A stretch of 64,000 nucleotides of DNA, taken from positions 372,001 through 436,000 of the forward strand of contig VZRR01002165.1 of the NCBI GenBank assembly GCA_013398015.1, read 5' to 3'. Position numbers and translations under genes: made by a program. Every line of letters begins with the position of its first letter. Positions within the stretch are counted from its first letter, which is position 1. The notes under the pieces were generated by a model, which was not told the DNA's origin, searched no databases, and saw only the letters and a program-made list of their open reading frames with translations. The stretch comes from Oreocharis arfaki (lineage: Eukaryota; Chordata; Aves; Passeriformes; Paramythiidae). Positions 1 through 12,860 of the stretch are shown piece after piece.

Positions 1-1249
1 GTACACCTAGTGCAGGCTTCTAGGATTTTACACAATGGTGTCTATTCTGCCCAAGGTCATGTTTCAACTAAAATTTAGTAACACATCATTTGCTAGAATG
101 CATAATAAGAAGCAAATGCTCACTGGACTGGAATACATTAGACTTCACACAGTATCTGTTTCAGTTTATCCATATCAGAGATTAAATACTGATTTATTGT
201 TACATTATTTCAAGTTTTTCCAGTGTCTTACTCTCATCAGATGCAGTTGTTAACTTACTACAAACTTGTCACAACACCAATCCAAGTAGGACTTCACAGC
301 GAAAGGTAGCCTCTTATGTAAGTATTTACAATGAATACAAACACAAAAATTTGCACTTATGTCAGTACAACCCACGAATTCACAACTTCCAAGTCACCAG
401 CAAGGCGATCCAAAGACTGTCAGAGCAGAGACAAAAGTCATTGAGCTAAAATACATTTTATTTTTTTTTACTAAATGTTTGTTTTCTTAGTGATGAGGCA
501 AGTTCATGGATGTGGTGGTAGGGGTCTCTCTCCTGCCTGCCTGTGGCAGAAGTCAGCAGGGAGGAGTGACTAAGCTGAACTCACAACAGGCAGAGCATCA
601 GATATTATGTAAAAAGATGCTGGTAAGCAATGAGAAACTGCTGAGCACTTGACTCTTTCGTACTTTGATTTGAATTATGCAGCCTAGGCTGAATTCTGTC
701 AACCCTGTATTCACTCCTTGCAGTGAATGCACATTTAGGGACGGATTCTGAGCTCACAGAAATGAGTTCAGTGTCTCAGTATCTGTTTTGCCTGTGCTGC
801 AGTAAGGAATATAAGGATGTAGTGTCATCTTCCAGTAAGGAATAAGAACTCCTCCATCTGAAAAACTTAAAGCAGCTTGGGGTATCACCCTTCTATAATT
901 GTTGTCACAACTCTGTAAGGGATCAAAATTAGCCAGTCCATAAGTTTTCAGAAACATTTTAAGAACTGCTGAAACGTTTGCAAAGTTTTGAATGGACAAA
1001 CTATCAGGCATTGAAGAAATTCATAGCAAACAAATTCACATATGAGCATAAACTGGACTGGCTCAAATTTTCTGTGGAATTAGGTGACTGCTAACCGTGA
1101 TTCTTTTTCATGACACCATATTCAGTGAAATTACTTGTAAAATAATTAATATTACCTTTATCTTTCTTGAAGTGCTTGTGTGACAATTTCCTAACTATGG
1201 TTCCAGCTATTACCCTTCAAAAAGCTTTTATTTGATTATGCTGACATAA
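1..1249. other. AT-rich single-copy sequence, no feature seen
   Basis: I see no coding frame, repeat family or RNA gene here. The short open frames (72 and 85 codons) have no domain or composition suggesting protein. This is probably intergenic or intronic vertebrate DNA. Confidence 0.6.
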
Positions 1250-1700
1250 AGGTAAGCTGTTAATGATTTCCCCTCTGCCAGGGCTCTAATCAGGAGGAGC
1301 AGCAAGTGGAGCAAATCTGTGTGGGCTCATTCCATCTACCCCTTAAACTCCAGGGACTGTCTCTCCACGGAGACAATGGCAATACTGGGAGTGTTGGGAT
1401 TTGCTGCTTCCCACTGTGGTCAGGGGAGATCAGTGCCTGGGAGTGCTTGGTGCAAAAACGAGGCTCAGAAAAAGCTTCTCTCCCACTCAGTGGTTTAAAC
1501 AAAAACACTGGCCTGGCTTTGGTCTTTTTATACAATAGCACCAAATGATAAAAACTTTGATTTAGGCTCATGGCTGAGTAAAAGTGGTTCTGTGTTAATG
1601 GGGTGTCTGAAACTAACACCCTGTGGCTGGGCTGTCCCTGGGAAACATTTTATTGCTTTATCTGCCAGATGCTGGCTGTCTGCTGTTCAGTCCGTCCAGC
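1250..1700. other. Locally GC-richer block, origin unknown
   Basis: This stretch is clearly richer in G and C than its flanks and has frames of about 80 and 110 codons on opposite strands that overlap each other. That is expected where stop codons are rarer, so neither is called a gene. It could be an old, unrecognised transposon or LTR remnant. I do not recognise a family. Confidence 0.3.
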
Positions 1701-4250
1701 TCAAGATTGTTAAGCTATAAAGGTGGCAACTTGGGAAATTCTGCATAGGCACAGATCTTAATTTGAGACAAACTTCATTACTGCCTTTGTGGTAAAGAAG
1801 CACACAGAGAACTGTTAAAAAAACCCCCAAAAACCCCGGGAAGGGTCTTGATCCTACAGAACACAACTCAGTAACAGTCCATAAGGACAGATGGAAGGCT
1901 CTTCTATTGCTCAACAAAATCCTGAGGAAGTACCCTGCCCATATTATTGTTTCAGTGTTTGGAGAATGCAGCAGATAGAGCTTTCCTTGGTGTCAGCCTC
2001 CCAGACACATCTCCTGAGTTAGATTACTGGATTAAATGCACTGAGAATAGCAGCGATCTTTAAGTATTCTTTTTTATATATATATAAAGAATATAGTATA
2101 CAATTTCTACTAAAGTAAGTCTTAACCATGCCAGCCATCTACTCATTCTATTAGAAGTTTTGCCTCTAATAAAACTGATAAGAGTTTTGTTAGATTTATT
2201 GTAGATAAACTGTCATTGATGGACTGAAACTGAAGTTTTGTCCCTGAACTCAGTTCACAGCACAATGTCATAAAGAAAAATTTATAACAAAAGGAATTAA
2301 AAACTAAAACAAGATGAATTGTTGTAATTTTATACTGCAAATACTTGGTTAAGCCTTCTTGTCTTTCACATCTTCCTCCTCCTGCAACTCTTTCCTAATG
2401 TTGTCTGAGTGTATATCTTCTGTTGCTGAAAGGAACTTTTATTACTAACAGTAAGAAATTGAAAAGTAATTAGCACTTTATATTTTGTAACCTACATTAT
2501 TCCCTTTGCATTTCAACCCACTGTTCCTGACGTGCAGCTGTAATACTGCCAAACTTTGAGATACAAATAACTACTATTAAAAAAAAAAAAAAAAGAAAGA
2601 GAAGGGATGGTTAGGTTATGCATGACATAGAAATAATTCGACAAGAACCTTATAAATCCTTTAATTTTACTCCTTGCTATAAAACAACAGTGCTAGTAAT
2701 ATTTCTTGACTCATTTAGCTTCTATTATAACATAACCAGCAGACTAAAATAATGATCTGGAAAATATTATATCATTTTTCTTTCTTGTCTATTGTATTAA
2801 ATGGTCCTGAGTCATGCTACAGAACAATTTTAATAATCTTGTGTTTTTTGAGTTAACTGCCAAAACGTTTATTTCTACTTCTAAATAAGGAACCTAGTGA
2901 GGCAAGCTATAAACAGCAGTAACAACAGCCCCAGATGAAGCCCAGGTAGTACAGGAGTGATATGCAATAGTAGATATTTCAGGGCACAGCAGGATTAGAC
3001 TGACAGAAATCCAGAATCAACAGGAAAGATCCTAACTGACACAGGATTATTGCCCCAGTCGGGGAAGGCTTGTTTACTGGTTTAACTGCTGGATGTATAA
3101 TTTCTATAATTAGAGTCTGGTCAGCTAAGCAATGTTGCAATGCAGCTTCAACACCCTAAAGAAATTTTAGACAGGCTATTAAAGAATGATTTATGAAGCA
3201 GGCTTTTGTTCAACCAAGTGATTAGAATTTAATAGTGTTGCCTACTAAGTGTTAAACTGGACATAACTAAGCTAAGAAACAAACAAGCTGAAAAAAAAAT
3301 AGAAAAAGAAAAGAAAAACATTTCAATATTTTCCATGCTACAGCATCAGTGAAGAGCAGCATCATGTTAAAGTGACCAAAAAACTTCAGTCTTCCATTTA
3401 AAGCAATATCTCACCTAAAACGTTGTGCTGAACTGCTGATAGATTATTTTTGAATTTGAGAAAAATTAAGAGCTGCAGAATGATGCCTATCAAAAGCTCA
3501 TCTTGGTTTCTGTGGGTTGAGGAAAGGCAGAAGGAATACCTAAAAAAAAAAAAAAAGTGGGAAAGGGAAACACTTCAAATGTTATACTTCAGAAGCACTT
3601 TTAAAAATGATTTTTGGAAAAACAAAGACAAGAGAAACAGGGAAAAGATATTTGAGGCATCTTAGAATTGGTGGTAATTTTTTCCTCCCTAAACAAACTT
3701 TCTTACTAAGTGGCATCCTGTCAATTGTCAGACAAGTGAGAGACCTGATTCCCATTAACTTTAATGAGAGTCAGATTGTGTTTGCAGGTCATTTGACCAT
3801 TAGTACACATTTCTGTTGAGAAGAAAACTGTCTTATTCGTCGAGTTCCTCATAACAATGAATGACAGCAAGCCCATTTAGTGCATTTCTGAAGGTGTTGC
3901 AAAACAACTCTGCACTCAACAAAAGGTAAATGATGGGTGTGGAACGAATATAAACTCAACAGAAAGAGGCCCTGCTCTCTAGCAGATGGATTTCAAGTTC
4001 AGATCTTAGTTGAAAAACAATGTGCACAATTGCAAATTAACACCTACTACACCCAGTTACAGCATTACGGGATGTGTTCAGAGAGCTCTGTGTGCAGGCA
4101 AGCAACCAGCAATATGTCAAGAAACGAAGCAAGCACTGAGGTTTGTGCAGAAGCTTTGGGAACAGCCCCACTGAATCCCACTCAGCAGCTCTTTACAATT
4201 ATGGGCAGGTACCTGGATCATTCCAACACTCGTAGTACAATAAAGTTCCT
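1701..4250. other. AT-rich sequence with homopolymer runs
   Basis: No gene is seen. It contains an A7-C5-A5-C4 tract at 1817-1837, a 16-base A run at 2579-2594 and a 15-base A run at 3542-3556. A small imperfect palindrome (CCCATTAACTTTAATGAGAG) at 3751-3770 resembles a core seen in old amniote repeats. The 149-codon frame beginning at 3937 is rejected as a gene because it has no family signature and its C-terminal part is translated from an A/C-rich low-complexity tract. Confidence 0.5.
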
Positions 4251-4254
4251 GGAG

Positions 4255-4345
4255 TGCCAGCAAAACAAACAACCCAAAAAACAAACTACCAACAAAACCA
4301 AAACAACCAGCAACAAAAAACCCACCAAAAAATCCCAAAAGATAC
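4255..4345. repeat. A/C-rich low-complexity tract
   Basis: The plus strand is almost only A and C, built of irregular AAAC, AAC and CCAA units. It is not a perfect microsatellite. It could be a degraded A-rich tail or an expanded simple repeat. Confidence 0.75.
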
Positions 4346-4559
4346 ACACAATAAGTCGGCAATGTTGGGAAATCCAGGGAATTTGAGAAAAGCTGTCTCT
4401 ACATTTTTCGGAGACTACTACACCATGTGGCTCATCCCAGCATTTGTCTTCTTGATTTCCTGTTCTCAGACTTCTCTCATTTCTTGTGCAAGACAAAGGG
4501 TTTTAGAAACGATCGAACACGATTAGCCAAGCTGGGCTAAGAAAATTATTCTACATTTC

Positions 4560-5110
4560 ATAAAGTTGCTTGAAAATGTGTGTGAGGGGAAGAAAGAGAA
4601 GCTGGCAATATTTGTGCTGACAGAGATCAACGAAGTATGACATTTGTGATGTGAAGATGCATGAACACTGCGCAGGAAAATAGAATCTTGATAAGATGAC
4701 CTTGATGGATGTATTGGACAGAATTAGAGTCGTAAAGGGCAATTTGAGAGAAACGGAGAGGGATGACGTTTTCAAGAAAGCAGATTTTGTAAAAAAGGGA
4801 TCAGTATCCAACTGAAGATGAAAGAGCATCCGGACAAAAAAGTTATAGAATAAACAGTTGTGGTGGGTGGACACACTGGGGACTTAAAGAAAAGGAAGGT
4901 GGGATGCTGGTTTGAAACTTTTACAGCAGTTAAGGTAATTTGATTGATAGAAAGGAAACAATAGCCTACTGTTTCAAGAATGCCTGTGGAAAATACAGCT
5001 GACTCGTGAGCAGAGGAAACTGGAGAAGTGAAGAGAATCAAACAGAAACCAGGAAGGAGAGAGACATGAGCCAGATAAAACACTGCTTGTAAAATCTGTA
5101 ATACACCAAT
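4560..5110. other. Purine-rich strand-asymmetric block
   Basis: The plus strand is markedly purine-biased over about 550 bases (many GAGAGA, GAAAG and GGAAG words), so the minus strand shows overlapping pyrimidine-derived frames of 107 and 114 codons rich in Leu, Phe and Ser. Those are composition artefacts. A 39-codon plus-strand frame from an ATG near 4699 is not recognisable. The block could be an old transposon remnant, but I cannot name it. Confidence 0.35.
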
Positions 5111-8100
5111 AAGCAAATACCAGCTCCATGTTTCTCCATGCCTAAGGCAGGTTGCTGTCCCAGAGGGCTAAGCCCAGGCTGTCAGCTCCTGTAGGAATCA
5201 CAGTGGGATATAACTGAAGGCTAATCTTCAGTCTATTGTTTGATGCTCAGACAATCTTGTATCTCATATCCAGAACATTTCTGGGAAGAAATGTATAACA
5301 CTGCTCAAAGTATGGCGGGTTCTCTGCAGGGAAGAAGGGATTCTATATCCAGGTAACTAAACTTGACAACAACACAGAAGGAAATTAATAAAACCTTTTT
5401 AAGGGTGGAAATGACATAAGCTACTACAGTTATTCCAAGTGTGCGATGAAAAATGTTGGTAACATTCAGGGATCTTAAAGTGTGGATGAACTGATCACAG
5501 AACCCTTCCATGAACTGCCTTTTGGAAGCTGAAATTCATTGGTGACTTCATAGATAGCAATGTAATTTTTAACCCAGCAGTACTGCACGTTAGATATAAC
5601 CATGTAACTTATTATTTCCTGTCTTTTTTATTTCATCAGCATCAAAAGAAATATAATTACTTCTCTTCTGGGAGCCTTTGACTATCTCTTAACGTGAATT
5701 AAAATCTTCATTTATATAAAACTCAACAATATTAACAAAAACAGGACACTGTGCTTATGCACACTAATTTCTAATCTAGTTACGTGAACTAGGGGCATAT
5801 TTCCTGGCACAATAATTTGACACTGAAATCTTTGCTGTAGTCACAGGAAATAGGAGATGATAGATGCCTCAGGTCTGCTGGTGTGACTACCCATTCTACT
5901 GTAACAACTTCCTCCATCAGGTAGGGATGCTGAGGGAACCAAGATAACCATGAGCATTTCCTCTGTAAAGCTCCTTGGAAAACATTAACCTAAGTTTTCA
6001 CGATCCCTGTTGTTTCACTGGTCTAAGTGGGAAACAGAACTTCACTTGCAGGATGGCTTTCATCTGTATTTTTCTTAGTGACCACTTCTAGTGCAAGGGA
6101 AGACTCCATACAGTGCCTCAAATCTATAAGCAAACAAAAAAATGAAATTAAGGACTGTTTTCTGTTCAAAAAACATCAGGTAAAACCACTTTGAGTTGTA
6201 TTTATAGAGATAAGGATTGCAGGCTTCTCCATAAATCATGTGAAATATACAGGTGCCAGACTGCAGTAAAACCACTTGGTCTACATTATGTTTTGAAACA
6301 ATAGGCCATAAAACCACAATTTTCATTTTGAAATGTCTTAATTTTCTGAAACAAAAACATGGAATAGAACAAAATTCAAATACTGAAAGACATTATGTAC
6401 AATAATAAAGAGAGTAGATTGAATATTTATCTTCTCTATAATGAGGAGAAAATTTGGAAGGACCGGTACTACCTTGCAACCCCTTTAAGAGTGGCTGAGA
6501 TGGGCAGTATTAAGTTTGTTTTCTGGTGTTGCTGCAGCAGTCCTTGAACATTCCCAGCTGTGCCATGACAGGGCCAGAGAGAGAATTTTTAATGACTGTA
6601 CAACCAGAAATGTTTTGCATGATCTACATCCTAATTGCTGCTGTTCCCAAAGAACAGAACATCAAGTTTTACAATACACAGCAGGGGACTAAAGAATCCC
6701 TTTAGAAAACTCATGATGTAAATATAGGACAACAAGGACTTTGAAACTCATTCATACAATTGCCTTTCACAGTAACACTTCTGCTTCAGCTGCAAGAATA
6801 CTCATTTACAGAGCTAAATTGGTGTGCTTCCCTTTACACCATCTTTCCCTTAGTTAAAGGCTTTGTCTCAAAAATCTTGGAGTTTTATACCTCTTCCTCT
6901 TGCATGTGATGATCCTGACATAACAAAATCTCTCTTGTGAATTTCATTGAGTTTCAATAAAGCCTGTTAACATCAATCCAGTTTCTCCTGTTCCGGGTTG
7001 GAATGTTATTATTTTTAGACTACTTTGTCAAATCTTTTTAGATATGTAATACAAATTTATTTCTTCATTATATCTATATCCAGCTTTATTAGGGCTGCAT
7101 TAACTCCCTCAAAGCCAAATCTCGCTTTGTTTATGAGATTATTGGCATTGATTTCAGAGGCTTAAGACAGAAAAATACCTGCACTTAATGGAACAATTGT
7201 ACCAGTCCCACTCTGTCCATAAAGGATACATCAATTGTAAGGACATCTCCCCTCACCCCCACACCCTGCCTTTCCCTTCCTCCCTGCTTTGGTAACTGAA
7301 TTAGCTGTGCTGTTCTTCAGATAAGTGCTTGTTTTTCAAACAACTGCTTCATCTCTGACCCTTTCTCAAGGCTGATTTTATCATTCTTTTTTTGCTTAAT
7401 TTGTCTCAAGCTGAACTTTACCTGACCTCACATCTACAGTGATTGAAGCCTTTATAAACTGAGTATGATGTCTAATTTTGTCTTCTTTCACAGGGTTTAT
7501 TCCTGCAAAAGATACTTAAGTGAAATTTACAAGCCTGACACATTATCTTCCAGGCCAGTAGCTTGTTGGATGCGATTCTGAGTGTTTGCTGGGATGCAAG
7601 AGCAAGCAGTAACTGAGATACAATAGCCTCAGATACAGATAAATCCCTGTATTTCATCCATAATCCCAGTGGACTGGGAGTGAGCACCATGTAGCCCTCG
7701 ACAGCTTTTTGCAGATGCAACTGCTCAGGAGGTTTGAAAAACCTTCGTCTTCCCCTCAATGTCTATAAACACCTCTATTACCCGTTCAAAGCTTCAGATG
7801 CAGTGCAGCAACAGGAGCCAGAATGTGACACAGACAGGGAACAGGAGAGATTGAGAATATTGGTATCCCTGGTCATGCCAAGAATCTAGAAATAGCCAGG
7901 AAGTATTTCTGGCTGGCCATCCAAAGTGACTCACCAAAACATCATCCATGACATTTGTTTTTCATTTTATTGCACCACTTTGGGCTGAAAAGCATCTATC
8001 ATTGATTAAAAAATAATTTATTTGAATTCTACATAATCTATTTCCTATTCATTAGCGAGAGGAAAAAATGGTATATAATATGAAAAATAAAATTAAAATT

Positions 8101-11100
8101 TAGTGTTGATGTGGTAAGGTTACCTCATGAAAATAAAGGGTTTTTTTCTGGTAATTCTTGACTACTCCTAGAAGACAGGATGTTACCCATTTAAAGTTTT
8201 GGATAATTTCCTTCTCATTTGCTTTTTGCTTTGGTTGTTGTTTTTTTTTTTTATTTTTCTCCAAGATCTTTTATTATCTATTTTATGTTAGGTGTCTTTG
8301 AAGATATCTCAAATCATGAACTGAAAAGAAAAATGTGTTCATGATGCCAAAGGACAAACAAAAGACTGCATCATTTATCACACTTTCATTAACAGGGGCA
8401 TGTAATCATCTAGAAGTTTATTTCTCTTGTAGGAACACTGAGAGGTCCATTAAAGCTATTGCACCAAACCTGACTTCTCTGGAGTGTAAAAACTTTGATC
8501 CAAAATAAAGAGCACACAGCATCTGCCACGCTAAAAGATAATGGCAGTCATTCAATTAATAGTGCCAAATTCTACTGGCTTAGCTGAGAAAAAAGATAAA
8601 GAAAAGGCAGGGAGGAGATTTCCTCAGAATGAGCTGAACAACAGAGTATTAAAGAAAATAAAATTAGGAGAATGAGGTCACTGAGAGGAACTGACCAACA
8701 TTTCAAAATGCACAAAGCAGGGTAAAACCACTTCCATATAGGAGTGTGTACACATGGACACACTCTCACAAATCTACCTTCTCTTGCACTCTGTGGTACT
8801 TAACATTCCAGAGATGCTTGTCTTAATTCTACATCATTCCACAGATCAAACCTGTGTGTGCAGACAAACACACTTCCTCTTTTTTTTAGTGATAAAGCCT
8901 ACACTACCTGAAAGAGAAATCCAGTTAAAGATGTCAATATTATAATTTTTAAATGGTCTTTCATGGGAAAAAGTACAATTCCCACTCCTACCTCTGGCTT
9001 GAGTCTCTTTCAACAGATGAAAAGGAGAACTGCGCATGTTCCTTGGGCAGGTTCTAATTCAATTACATAACCTAATTATGTTTCCCAGCAATATACTCTC
9101 TGAAATACTGAGACAGGGTTTTAAGCAATATTTCACAAGGATCTAGATTTAATATGCATTAGCTGAACCAAATTAATTTACTGTTAAGTGTAAAATAACA
9201 AACTCCAGTGTAAAATAATTAATCCTGTACTTATCTTAAAATATGGACACTATTTATTCTGGATTTAACAGTGCAGTAATTCCATGCTAATAAAATATAC
9301 AGTAACTCGGTTGCTTTAACCATAATTTTAAATACCAATTAAAGGTGGCATTTAACAACATCAGAACACCCCTCAAATATAATATGTATTTATAATAAAA
9401 TGAATCACTAAAAAATAGGAGAAAATAAAAACAAACTACCGTTTTGAAAACACAGAAGACATCCTCCTCAAAGCCTTGCTTTTCTGTTTTGCTCAGAAAT
9501 ATTTTTAACTAAAGTTACCACTTTTCAACTAGGATTACACCAGCGACATCTAGTCTGAAACTTACCTTAGTTCATAAACCTTTTGCTGAATCAAAATTTT
9601 TATTTCCATGGAATAGCCCTACTTATCGATTCCCATTTCTGAGTCTGCCACCTTGAAGGTTGTATGAAGGTTCTTGGCTAACATGACATTTAACCCAAAG
9701 AGTTAAATTTACAAAATGATTTTCCATTCCATTTTAAAGGTTTTCACTTCTCTTCACTAAATATAAATCATCTCCTACAAACCTGTTAAGTCCATAAAAA
9801 CAGATGTGTTAGTCTTCAAGATAGTTTGGCATAGAGAATGTTAAATAAGGTGTTTTGAAGGAATATTTTTTATCCTATGATGTCTAAACATACAGTGCAA
9901 ATCTAGCAAGTACTATTTCTTCTTTAACTGAAAGAAAAAAATACTAGAAACTAATTTATTCAGTTCCTGGCTCAGCACTCCAGAATCAGAGGGCGGTCAT
10001 GGTTTCTCAAGGCTGTGGCTTCTTTTTTACAATGAAACAAAGGTGCCACCAAGCTTGCCAGTGTGGCTTGGCTTCACGGATCAGAGGTGCTTCAAACTGG
10101 AATTCACAATATACTGATGGGAAAGTTGATTATTTATAAAGCCAAAGATAAAAATTTTCTACCAATACCCAGGAGAACTAAAGTCTATCTGGAACTTCAA
10201 GAGACAATAAGGTAACCATATTTTGTGTTGACCCAGCTCCAGAAGTTGTTTAACTTGACATGAGCTACAAGTACCAAATGATTGGCATGGTCCAGGCTCA
10301 TCAGCAGCACAGCTTACTTAAATAAAAGAATAGCTTAGATTAAAATATCTTTGTGATCTAGGCTTTTGCAATTAGGAAAGGGAAAAAAACCAGCAAAAGC
10401 TCAAGAGTGAGCAAAGGATGGGGGTTGGAACAAGAAAGAGAACTGAGATCTCAGTACTGATATAGAAAAGTAGAAAAAACTGGACTGAGACAAACCACAT
10501 AAGATAAGCTGCAGCTTCCGGGCAATGGGCCAAATATAAAATACTCCACAACTGTAGGAAAAAGAAGACTACTGCAAATCCTCTGGGAGACTGGGAAGGA
10601 GAAAAGGGTGGTGAAGCTGGCCAAGATCTGATTGTAATATTAAAAAAGAAGTCGAAGTGCCTGTTAAGGCACGTAGATTTAAGTCCCTCAGGTAGAAACC
10701 CTTATTCATACCTGCAAAAACTGAATTTAGTCCAGAGACTGGGATGCCAGTCATTGCAAAGAGCTAAGTCACAGCCTCCCTCAACAACAGCTTCTATTTT
10801 CCCTTTATAAAAGTAGTTTTATTTGGTCTCTAAGAAAGATCACAGACAATAACAGCACTAGGAAAAAAAACAAACAAGGAAGCATTGACTTGCACTGCTT
10901 GTACACTTATACTGATGGCACAAACTCAGAGGCTCTCGCTAGAGAAGATCAAGGTCAATATTGAATAGCAGTATAGAAAACATGCTCTTTCCTCATGTCT
11001 GTGAGGAAAAGGGCTTAAATTCAATGATACTTACAAGGATAACCTGACTAAGAACTATTTGAGCTCCAGGAATACTTAGTTTAGGAAGAGCCAGTGTTAC

Positions 11101-12479
11101 GTATGCTGAAGACAAACAACACGATTCCTTTCTTTCATTGCTGGTTGTGTTAAAGGCTGTTTGGAGTTATCAGGTCTTTTCCAGCGTTGTACATAACTGT
11201 TACCAAAGAGCATATCAGTAACTGCTCATCTACAGCTCCTGTTCCTGTTGAGGGATGTCTGCACTTAGCAGAGAATCAGTGAGTTTCTCAACCAGTCAGC
11301 AGGGATGCTGCAATGTTGACTCTCCAGCAGGAACCAAAGGTAGTTTCATGGCTATTATCAGCGAGCTGTGAGTAAAATCCTGGCTCCAGCCACACTGAAC
11401 AGTGGTTAGTTACACTGATCTTGAGTGGATTCTTTCTGCCCTGCTGATGGATCAGCATCATGACAACTTTCCTTACTTATTTCAGTGTGACAAAGCAGAC
11501 TATTGACTTTCACTTCCGCTGTAAAAACTGAGTTTAACATCTCTCCAGAGCCAACTCGAAGTCTGTTTCATATCTTAGCAGTGACAAAATATTTGCTAAG
11601 AAGGTGTATAACTGTTGAAAGGGTGACACACTGGTATCAAAGCATTAATGTCTGCAAAGCGCTTAATGCCATCATAATGAAAAAGTACAAGTGGTATAAA
11701 AAGTCCTCTATTTACATTTTATTTTGATACAATTACAGCACACTGGGACAATCTCGCAGACCTGAGCACGACCTCCACATTTCGTGCCTGGTAATATCAG
11801 ACAGGAGTGCCAGAATTTTCAGTTATGGTTTAGTTCCCCAATATTTTGTTTCTTCACTCTTTGGAACATTTGTTTTCTCCTTCAGTCTAAATATTGGTTT
11901 TGAATGTTAGAGACTGCAATTTTGAAAGTAATCGAATTATTATTAGATCTCAGTAAGCAAGGTCATTAACCCAAATAAAGTAATCAGGCTAAGAAAACAA
12001 TTTAGCAGTTTTGTTTATATCTGGCACATTTGGAGGCACCTAAAATAAGGTGCTTCTTTTTATTATTTTATTTCTTATTTGCACTTACAGGTACACAATT
12101 ACCATCAGAAGGCATGAATTTGTACTTTCCATCTGCCTTCACCAGGGCGAACTAAACCATTAACACACCCTGATTCTCACATTCAATAGCATTTTAAATA
12201 AAGATTTTCTGTTTACATTCACATTGGCCTTACACATTCCCACGTACTATCAGAGTCCACTTCATTGTTCTATGGTGATTTCCTTAAACAGAATAGGAAA
12301 ATTCAAAAAGAAGCCATCAAAATTAGCCTGTTGGCTAATTGCAGCTGCTGAGAATTCAGTCAGTTTATTCTTTTCAAAGCCAGGTAATCATACTGTCCAT
12401 ACATGCTCTGTACTTCAGCTTGCCCTGAAATCTACTCTCTTCATACTCCTGCATGTAAATCTTTTAAACCAAGAGCAGA
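5111..12479. other. AT-rich sequence, nothing recognised
   Basis: No gene, CR1 fragment or RNA gene is seen in these 7.4 kb. There are minor homopolymers such as T12 at 8241-8252 and a G3-T7 junction at 8138-8147. All frames are under 100 codons without domain features. Confidence 0.55.
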
Positions 12480-12860
12480 TGTAGGTTTGCTCTTGGTCAT
12501 TATGCAAATTTTTCTATTGCTGATCAGGATGCACATAAAGATATTCTTTTAATTATTATTATTTTCTGTAAGAAAGAGGATTAATAATGGACCTTTAAAA
12601 CACATCACATTTCTATATCATCATTACAGCCATGCAATTCTCTGTGCAAGATGCACTGTACATTCATTCTTACAAAGACCTCATTGAAGTGCTATAAATA
12701 ATCAAAAAAATAAAGCTATCAAAATCATGATGGGCCTCAACATAAAAGGCTTGAATCTGGCCAATGAGTTATGCACAATGAATAATGCAAGCAGCTCTAT
12801 TCATATGTACAGTACTGTATAAAATTTAATTTAGGAATTAAAGTATTTGCCTCTTCTGTG
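12480..12860. promoter_or_regulatory. Possible conserved non-coding element
   Basis: A repeat-free AT-rich block with an octamer ATGCAAAT at 12502-12509 and several AATTA/TAAT cores nearby, plus long stretches lacking homopolymers. This is the texture typical of vertebrate enhancers, but conservation cannot be judged from one sequence. The call is an inference only. Confidence 0.2.

Noticed and set aside
2070..2100. TATATATATATAAAG as a TATA-box promoter
   Set aside because: A short TA microsatellite in AT-rich DNA with no downstream gene, so there is no basis for a promoter call.
3937..4386. Longest ATG frame, 149 codons, plus strand
   Set aside because: No family signature. Its last third is low-complexity A/C-rich sequence translated as Lys/Gln/Thr/Asn, and two minus-strand frames overlap it.
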